Of a stretch of DNA of 64,000 bases, positions 59,491 through 64,000 are shown piece by piece (the first letter of the stretch is position 1; every line of letters begins with the position of its first letter). The DNA comes from Chloroflexota bacterium (GTDB taxonomy: Bacteria; Chloroflexota; Anaerolineae; Aggregatilineales; Phototrophicaceae), in assembly GCA_026709625.1 (NCBI GenBank), contig JAPOSR010000051.1, forward strand, positions 36,995 to 100,994, in the 5' to 3' direction. The translations under genes and the position numbers were made by a program. The notes below the pieces were generated by a model. That model made no database searches. It was not told the DNA's origin and worked only from the letters and a program-made list of their open reading frames with translations.

Positions 59491-60210
59491 TTACGCGGAT
59501 TCTTCGACATTGCTGGGCTTGCGCCCACCCGATCCCAAGAGCGCGCCCAGCAATGCGCCGACCACACCTCCAACAACGATCCCAACTCCGGCCTCGCCTC
59601 CAGAGATTGAAGACAGCAGCGCGCCGATGATCGCCAAAATCACAGATACTACCATAGCGCCAACGACAGAAACTTCACCGAGAAAAGTGACCAATATCGC
59701 GGCAGTCAGAACGCCGAAGATCGTGCCAACTGCTGCTCCAGCGCCACCCACAGTTTCGACCAGATCCTGCAAGAATACCGCAATGCTTTCGTTTTCTATG
59801 GCGGAGATATTCTGAGATACCCAAATATCCGCGCCCACCGCTTCCCCCCCCAAGGCACCAAACAACGCGCCAACCACAGTTCCAAGTATGGTAAATATAG
59901 CTGCATCATCGTCTCCAATCGCAGCGCCGACGCTACCGCCAACTACGCCGATGGCGACTCCGGAAACTCCCGCAGTCAGCATCGAAGAAATGATGTCTTC
60001 CCCGCGAATTAGGCCGACTACGAAGGCTAGAACAGCCGCCAGCGCAGCCACCATGATCGCGCCTACGATACCACCTAGGATCATGCTCCGCAGACGCTGT
60101 TTGATATCCGAGCCGCCCAACATGCCTCGAGGCCGATTCACTGGTTGACGACCGCCCTCATAGTTCTTGGATTTGGCAGACTGTTTCCCTCTGTATTGTC
60201 TGTCGTCCAT
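59491..60210 (-). CDS. Glycine-zipper-rich membrane protein
   Basis: 239 residues from the ATG at 60210 (GGAAGGAATTC upstream). A hydrophilic basic N-terminus (about 40 residues) is followed by six or more hydrophobic segments dense in Gly/Ala small-residue motifs ('GGIVGAIMVAALAAVLAFVVGLI', 'GVSGVAIGVVGGSVGAAIG', 'VVGGVVGALLGALLG'). Repeats of GxxxGxxxG suggest tightly packed helices or a pore-forming oligomer. Codon use and GC are slightly lower than in the neighbours. No family is assigned. Confidence 0.7.
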   Translation of the reverse strand: MDDRQYRGKQSAKSKNYEGGRQPVNRPRGMLGGSDIKQRLRSMILGGIVGAIMVAALAAVLAFVVGLIRGEDIISSMLTAGVSGVAIGVVGGSVGAAIGDDDAAIFTILGTVVGALFGALGGEAVGADIWVSQNISAIENESIAVFLQDLVETVGGAGAAVGTIFGVLTAAILVTFLGEVSVVGAMVVSVILAIIGALLSSISGGEAGVGIVVGGVVGALLGALLGSGGRKPSNVEESA

Positions 60211-60253
60211 GAGAGAATTCCTTCCTATAGTTCAGATTAACGAACAGAATGGC

Positions 60254-60270
60254 AGTTTGTTGCACAAACT
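60254..60270. other. 17-bp perfect palindrome AGTTTGT-TGC-ACAAACT
   Basis: Two exact 7-base arms with a 3-base centre, located 44-60 bases upstream of the glycine-rich gene and 57 bases beyond the pdhC stop. It could be an operator for the former or an untypical terminator for the latter. No T-tract. Confidence 0.5.
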
Positions 60271-60326
60271 ATGCGTGTAACGCCTCAATCGGCAGGCTAC
60301 CCGACTATTTTCAGCGCTCGTGGCGA

Positions 60327-61559
60327 TCACACTCCGCTCAAATCCAACAACCGCAGCGGCTCTTCAATCAAGCCGCGCAGGTGGTTCAAAAATGCCGCGC
60401 CTTCCGCGCCGTTGCTGACGCGATGATCCACACTCAGCGTCATATTCATTCGTGTGCCCACGCCGAGCGCGCCATCATCCAGCACGACTGGCACGCGTTG
60501 TGCCGAAGACACAGCCAAGATGCCGGCTTCGGGCGCGGCGATAATCGCTGAGAAGTCCTTGATGTTATACGGACCCATATTGCTGATGGTGAAGGTCGCG
60601 CCACGGATATCGTCTGGCTTGATTTTGCCGGCGCGCGCTCTTTCATACATGGCTTTGTTGGCAGCCGCCAGGTCGCTGAGGCTGCGCTGGTCGGCATCAT
60701 GACAGACCACATTGACCAAGCCATTTTCTGGCAGCGAAACTGCCACGCCGATGTTGACGCGCAGGTGCCGCACAAAGCGGTCGCCATAATAATGCGTGTT
60801 GAGGTTGGGGAATTCACGCAGGGTCAGCGCCAAAGCCTTGATGAGCATATCATTGACGCTGGCCTTGACGCCACGCGCCGCCAGCGCAGCATTCATCGAC
60901 TTGCGCAAAGCCAGCAGCGGCTCGACATCGGTTTCGATCGTCACATAAAAATGCGGCGTGTTGCTCTTGCTTTTGACTGTGCCATCGGCGATGGCGCGGC
61001 GCATGCGGCTGAGCGGGATGACCTCGACATCGGCCTCGGGCAGCTTGCCCCAGGTGGCTTGACCACTCGTGGCTGCTGGAGCGGCTGGCAGCTCGGGCAG
61101 TTGGGGCGGCGCGCTCCAATTCTTCAGGTCGGCTTTGACAATGCGCCCGCCGGGGCCACTGCCTTGCACGCGGCTTAGGTCGATGCCTTTATCGGCGGCG
61201 ATACGCTTGGCCAAGGGCGATGCCTTGAGGCGTCCATCGGCGGTCATGGCGCTGCCATTGGCGGCTGTCGGCGCTGGGGCGGATTCTGGATGAGCTGAGG
61301 GATCTGCGGCGGGTTGTTCGGCTGGCGCAGCTTCTTCTCCGGCCGCGCCGATTACAGCGATGACCGCGCCTTCGCCAATTTCGTCGCCTGGCTCGGCGCG
61401 CAATTCCAGCAATTCGCCCGCGCGGCCCGCTGCGACTTCGACTGTGGCTTTGTCGGCTTCAAATTCAGCGATGATATCGTCTGCCTGGACTTGGTCGCCG
61501 ATATCTTTCAGCCAGTTGATCAGCAGTCCATCCATCGTCAATTTGATTTCATGCGCCAT
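60327..61559 (-). CDS. pdhC: Dihydrolipoamide acetyltransferase, pyruvate dehydrogenase E2
   Basis: 410 residues. One lipoyl domain has the modified Lys37 in 'EFEADKATVEV'. A long Ala/Pro linker leads to the peripheral subunit-binding domain 'ASPLAKRIAADKGIDLSRVQGSG' and the catalytic acyltransferase core with 'STLSVDHRVSNGAEGAAFL'-type end (here 'TLSVDHRVSNGAEG'). The catalytic His is present, but the Asp normally found four residues later is Asn. E2 transfers the acetyl group to CoA. The start ATG directly abuts the pdhB stop. No E3 gene is present in the window. Confidence 0.94.
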   Translation of the reverse strand: MAHEIKLTMDGLLINWLKDIGDQVQADDIIAEFEADKATVEVAAGRAGELLELRAEPGDEIGEGAVIAVIGAAGEEAAPAEQPAADPSAHPESAPAPTAANGSAMTADGRLKASPLAKRIAADKGIDLSRVQGSGPGGRIVKADLKNWSAPPQLPELPAAPAATSGQATWGKLPEADVEVIPLSRMRRAIADGTVKSKSNTPHFYVTIETDVEPLLALRKSMNAALAARGVKASVNDMLIKALALTLREFPNLNTHYYGDRFVRHLRVNIGVAVSLPENGLVNVVCHDADQRSLSDLAAANKAMYERARAGKIKPDDIRGATFTISNMGPYNIKDFSAIIAAPEAGILAVSSAQRVPVVLDDGALGVGTRMNMTLSVDHRVSNGAEGAAFLNHLRGLIEEPLRLLDLSGV

Positions 61560-62546
61560 TTAGACAATCTCCTTGACCGCGTCGACCACCTTTTGCGCGT
61601 TGGGCAGCGCCAGCAATTCGATCTCTTTGGAATAGGGCAGCGGCACATCTTCAGCCGCCACCCGCTTGATCGGCGCGTCCATATAATCGAACATGTTCTC
61701 TTGCAGCAGCGCCGCGATCTCGCTGCCAAAGCTGTACATGGGCAGCGACTCTTCCACGATGACGCAGCGATTGGTCTTTTTGAAGCTGTCGTAGACCAGC
61801 GCCATATCCAAGGGGCGCAGCCAACGCAGGTCGACCACTTCGGCTTCGATACCGTCCCGCGCCAATGCCCGCGCCGCTTGCAGCGACCAGTCGACGCCGC
61901 GCGCATAGGCGACCAAGGTTACATCGCCGCCCTCGCGTTTGATATCGCCTTTGCCGATTGGCACTAGCATCTCTTCCACGCTTTCATCGGGCAGCGGGCC
62001 GGGCTTGGGATAGAGCGCGATGCTTTCGCTGAAGAGGACCGGGTTGTCATCGCGGATGGCTGTCTTCAGCATGCCATAGGCATCCAGGGCATTGGATGGG
62101 CAGCCGACATAGATGCCCGGGAAGTGGGCGAAGATCGGCTCGGGGGCGTGTGAATGCGAGGCGGTGGCTTGGTTTCCCCAGCCGCTGGCCGCCCGATACA
62201 CCAGCGGCACCTTGAACATGCCGTCAAAAAAATAGCGCACCTTGGCGGCATGATTGACGATGGCATCGAGGGCCAGAAAGGCGAAATTGATGGTCATAAA
62301 CTCGGCAACCGGACGCAGGCCAGCCATCGCCGCGCCCACCGCGACGCCGCCGATCGCCATCTCGCTGATAGGCGTATCGCGAACGCGCCGCTCGCCAAAT
62401 TCTTCCAAAAATCCCCGCGTAACCCGGTGGGTGCCTTGCCAATAGGCGACTTCTTCGCCCATCACAAAGACCGATTCGTCGCGCAGCATTTCTTCGCGCA
62501 GCGCCCTGCGGATCGCTTCTCGCATAGCGACATTTCTAACTGCCAT
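61560..62546 (-). CDS. pdhB: Pyruvate dehydrogenase E1 component, beta subunit
   Basis: 328 residues. 'MREAIRRALREEMLRDESVFVMGEEVAYWQGTHRVTRGFLEEFGERRVRDTPISEMAIGGVAVGAAMAGLRPVAEFM' is the classic E1-beta thiamine-diphosphate region with Glu in 'ISEMAI'. The C-terminal transketolase domain ('DVTLVAYARGVDWSLQAARALARDGIEAEVVDLRWLRPLD') completes it. Together with E1-alpha it decarboxylates pyruvate. The gene lies 19 bases after pdhA. Confidence 0.95.
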   Translation of the reverse strand: MAVRNVAMREAIRRALREEMLRDESVFVMGEEVAYWQGTHRVTRGFLEEFGERRVRDTPISEMAIGGVAVGAAMAGLRPVAEFMTINFAFLALDAIVNHAAKVRYFFDGMFKVPLVYRAASGWGNQATASHSHAPEPIFAHFPGIYVGCPSNALDAYGMLKTAIRDDNPVLFSESIALYPKPGPLPDESVEEMLVPIGKGDIKREGGDVTLVAYARGVDWSLQAARALARDGIEAEVVDLRWLRPLDMALVYDSFKKTNRCVIVEESLPMYSFGSEIAALLQENMFDYMDAPIKRVAAEDVPLPYSKEIELLALPNAQKVVDAVKEIV

Positions 62547-62565
62547 AGCGCGTCCTTATCCTCGT

Positions 62566-63597
62566 TCAGTCGCTGCCCGCGCCGACGCTGGCTGGCGTCT
62601 TATAGACTTGGGGCGAGCCGATATAGGTATTGCCCAGCAGAGCGTCGCGCCCGCGTGGCAGCTCGCTGGCTTCAGCAAACTCCACCGCCTGCGCCACGAT
62701 CCGCCTGGCCGCTTCGTCATGCGCCGCCAGCGCATCGCCGACATCCCCATGCGCCGCCAGGATATGGTCGCGCAGAATCTTGATGGGCTCGCGCTCGTCC
62801 ATCCATTCGCGCAGCTCGGCGGACATGTCATCGCGGGAATCATACTGCTTGTCCGAAACGCCGTGCCCGCGATAACGATACGTGACATGCTCGATGACAG
62901 CAGGCCCATGCTCGCGCGCATAGGCGACCGCCTCGCTCGCCACCTGGTACACAGCCAGGGCATCTTGTCCATCCACGCGCCCAAAACTGCGAATGCCATA
63001 GGCTTCGGCTTTGCGGTGCAGCTCGGTCTGTCCGCTGGCGCGCGCGACCTCCGTGCCCATGCCATAGCCGTTGTTTTCGATGATCCAGATGACGGGCAGG
63101 TCCCATATCGCGCTCATATTCAGCGATTCATGAAAATAGCCATTGTTGGTCGCGCCATCGCCGATATAGGTCATCGTTACATCGTCTTTGCCGCGATAAC
63201 GGGCTTCGAGGGCGATGCCAGCCGCCAAAGGCAGGTGTCCGCCCACAATCGCATAGCCGCCCCAAAAATTGTGTTCTGCCGAAGCCAGGTGCATCGAGCC
63301 GCCCTTGCCGCCGCTGCTGCCAGTTTTCTTGCCCATCATCTCAGCCATGACTGCATTGGCGTCCATGCCCAAAATCAGCGCGATGCCATGATCGCGATAC
63401 GCGGTGATGACATGGTCGCTTTTGCGCAGCGCCGCCATCGAGCCGACGCCACTGGCTTCGTGCCCGCTGTACAGGTGCAGGTACACGCCGGTGATGCGCT
63501 TTTGCAGATAAAGCTGGTGGCAGATTTCTTCAAACTCGCGGATCAGCGCCATTTGCCGATACCAATCGAGCAGCATGTCCTTGGTGGGCGAGGGCAT
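62566..63597 (-). CDS. pdhA: Pyruvate dehydrogenase E1 component, alpha subunit
   Basis: 343 residues from the ATG at 63597 (AAGGA 6 bases upstream). The ThDP-binding motif GDG-x(n)-NN is in 'YIGDGATNNGYFHESLNMSAIWDLPVIWIIENNGYGMGT'. 'GVYLHLYSGHEASGVG', 'YRDHGIALILGMD' and 'SMHLASAEHNFWGGYAIVG' are canonical for E1-alpha. First gene of the pdhABC operon, behind an extended -10 promoter at 63642-63652. Confidence 0.95.
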   Translation of the reverse strand: MPSPTKDMLLDWYRQMALIREFEEICHQLYLQKRITGVYLHLYSGHEASGVGSMAALRKSDHVITAYRDHGIALILGMDANAVMAEMMGKKTGSSGGKGGSMHLASAEHNFWGGYAIVGGHLPLAAGIALEARYRGKDDVTMTYIGDGATNNGYFHESLNMSAIWDLPVIWIIENNGYGMGTEVARASGQTELHRKAEAYGIRSFGRVDGQDALAVYQVASEAVAYAREHGPAVIEHVTYRYRGHGVSDKQYDSRDDMSAELREWMDEREPIKILRDHILAAHGDVGDALAAHDEAARRIVAQAVEFAEASELPRGRDALLGNTYIGSPQVYKTPASVGAGSD

Positions 63598-63641
63598 GGA
63601 AGTTCCTTCGCGCGTTGCTGTTTCGGTCACATATTCGCGGG

Positions 63642-63652
63642 AGTATAGCACA
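63642..63652 (-). promoter_or_regulatory. Extended -10 promoter of the pdh operon
   Basis: The minus strand reads TGTGCTATACT, the same motif as upstream of the Nudix gene, 45 bases before the pdhA start codon. Confidence 0.65.
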
Positions 63653-63700
63653 GGTCGCGCGCTGGTTTACAGGGCAGTTGCCGAGGCGGCCTTGATCACC

Positions 63701-63729
63701 TTGACAAACCTTGCCGGCTGGCATATAGA
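63701..63729 (+). promoter_or_regulatory. Sigma-70-type promoter of the adenine methylase gene
   Basis: TTGACA (63701-63706), 17 bases, TATAGA (63724-63729), 21 bases before the first possible ATG. Confidence 0.7.
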
Positions 63730-63749
63730 TCAAATGTACTGATTTGTCG

Positions 63750-64000
63750 ATGCCTGTGGGCGGCATGTCGCAACCAAGTCTCCCGAATTTCCAACAAGCC
63801 AAGCCTTTCGTCAAGTGGGTGGGCGGCAAGCGCAGTCTGCTGTCTGAGCTGCTGCGGCGAGTCCCCGCGCAATTCAAGCATTACTGCGAACCCTTTGTCG
63901 GCGGCGGGGCGCTCTTCTTCGCGCTGAAGAATAAAGGAAGAATTAACTATAGCGGGGGGGGGGGGGGTGGGGGCGTGGGGGGGGTGGGGGAGTGGTGGCG
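63750..64000 (+). CDS. Dam-type DNA N6-adenine methyltransferase (N-terminal fragment)
   Basis: Open from ATG 63750 (or 63765) to the window end. '[23 protein letters not shown]' and '[17 protein letters not shown]' are the SAM-binding motif I region of the D12/Dam class (F-x-K-W-x-G-G-K-x and E-P-F-x-G-x-G). It would methylate adenine in short palindromes. Reliable coding ends at about 63953 (...INYS), where the family normally continues 'SDxN'; after that the sequence is a G run. Confidence 0.85.
   Translation, partial: MPVGGMSQPSLPNFQQAKPFVKWVGGKRSLLSELLRRVPAQFKHYCEPFVGGGALFFALKNKGRINYSGGGGGGGVGGVGEWW
63954..64000. other. Low-complexity G-rich tail, probable assembly/sequencing artefact
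   Basis: From 63954 on the sequence is almost only G with a few T, C and A, in the middle of a conserved methylase motif. This is typical of poly-G read ends at a contig terminus and should not be treated as genome sequence. Confidence 0.8.

Overview
The window is high-GC chromosomal DNA, most likely from a Chloroflexota (Anaerolineae-like) bacterium. That placement is an inference from gene content: a four-gene AapJQMP-type amino acid importer with an oversized permease, many secreted SH3b and TIR/WD-type proteins, a PT-rich TPR-SH3 membrane protein, and GC-rich dispersed repeats. No rRNA is present to confirm it. Genes lie on both strands in short operons. The last ~47 bases are an almost pure G run that looks like a contig-end artefact.

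Layout. 1-5.8 kb: an EthD-like fragment, an unusual 882-aa altronate dehydratase-like protein, a three-gene minus operon (SDR epimerase, HAD phosphatase, shikimate-kinase-like protein without a P-loop) and tRNA-Ala(GGC). 6-11 kb: M19 dipeptidase, leuS and a secreted SH3b protein. 11.2-11.6 kb: a SelW-like selenoprotein gene with an in-frame UGA and a bacterial-type SECIS hairpin. 11.7-18.9 kb: the amino acid ABC transporter. 19-27.8 kb: DUF3179 protein, SGNH hydrolase, radA, asnS, methyltransferase, tsaC/Sua5 and an SDR. 27.8-37 kb (minus): glycosyltransferase, TIR-TM-WD40-like protein, 5'-nucleotidase, GNAT, SDR, a secreted beta-helix protein and a DnaQ-like exonuclease. 37.2-39.2 kb: a visibly AT-richer restriction-modification island (N4/N6 methylase plus NotI-like nuclease) behind a structured leader RNA. 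39.2-50.6 kb: acetyltransferase, HtrA-like lipoprotein, DnaJ/CbpA, DtxR-type regulator, Nudix, nitrilase, SPFH protein, a second protease, threonine synthase, moaA and an SDR. 50.6-60.2 kb: envelope proteins (TPR-TM-PT-SH3, MscS, GT-C-like, CgeB-like, glycine-rich). 60.3-63.6 kb: pyruvate dehydrogenase operon pdhA-pdhB-pdhC. The window ends in the start of a Dam-type adenine methylase.

A GC-rich non-coding repeat of about 140-200 bp with short terminal inverted repeats occurs seven times. All copies have the same orientation, and each lies just upstream of a plus-strand gene. Promoters with an extended -10 of the form TRTGnTAtAnT recur through the window.

The points most worth following up are the UGA-containing SelW-like gene, the leader RNA in front of the NotI-like system, the oriented repeat family, and several proteins with unusual architecture (882-aa UxaA, 1130-aa permease, P-loop-less kinase homologue).
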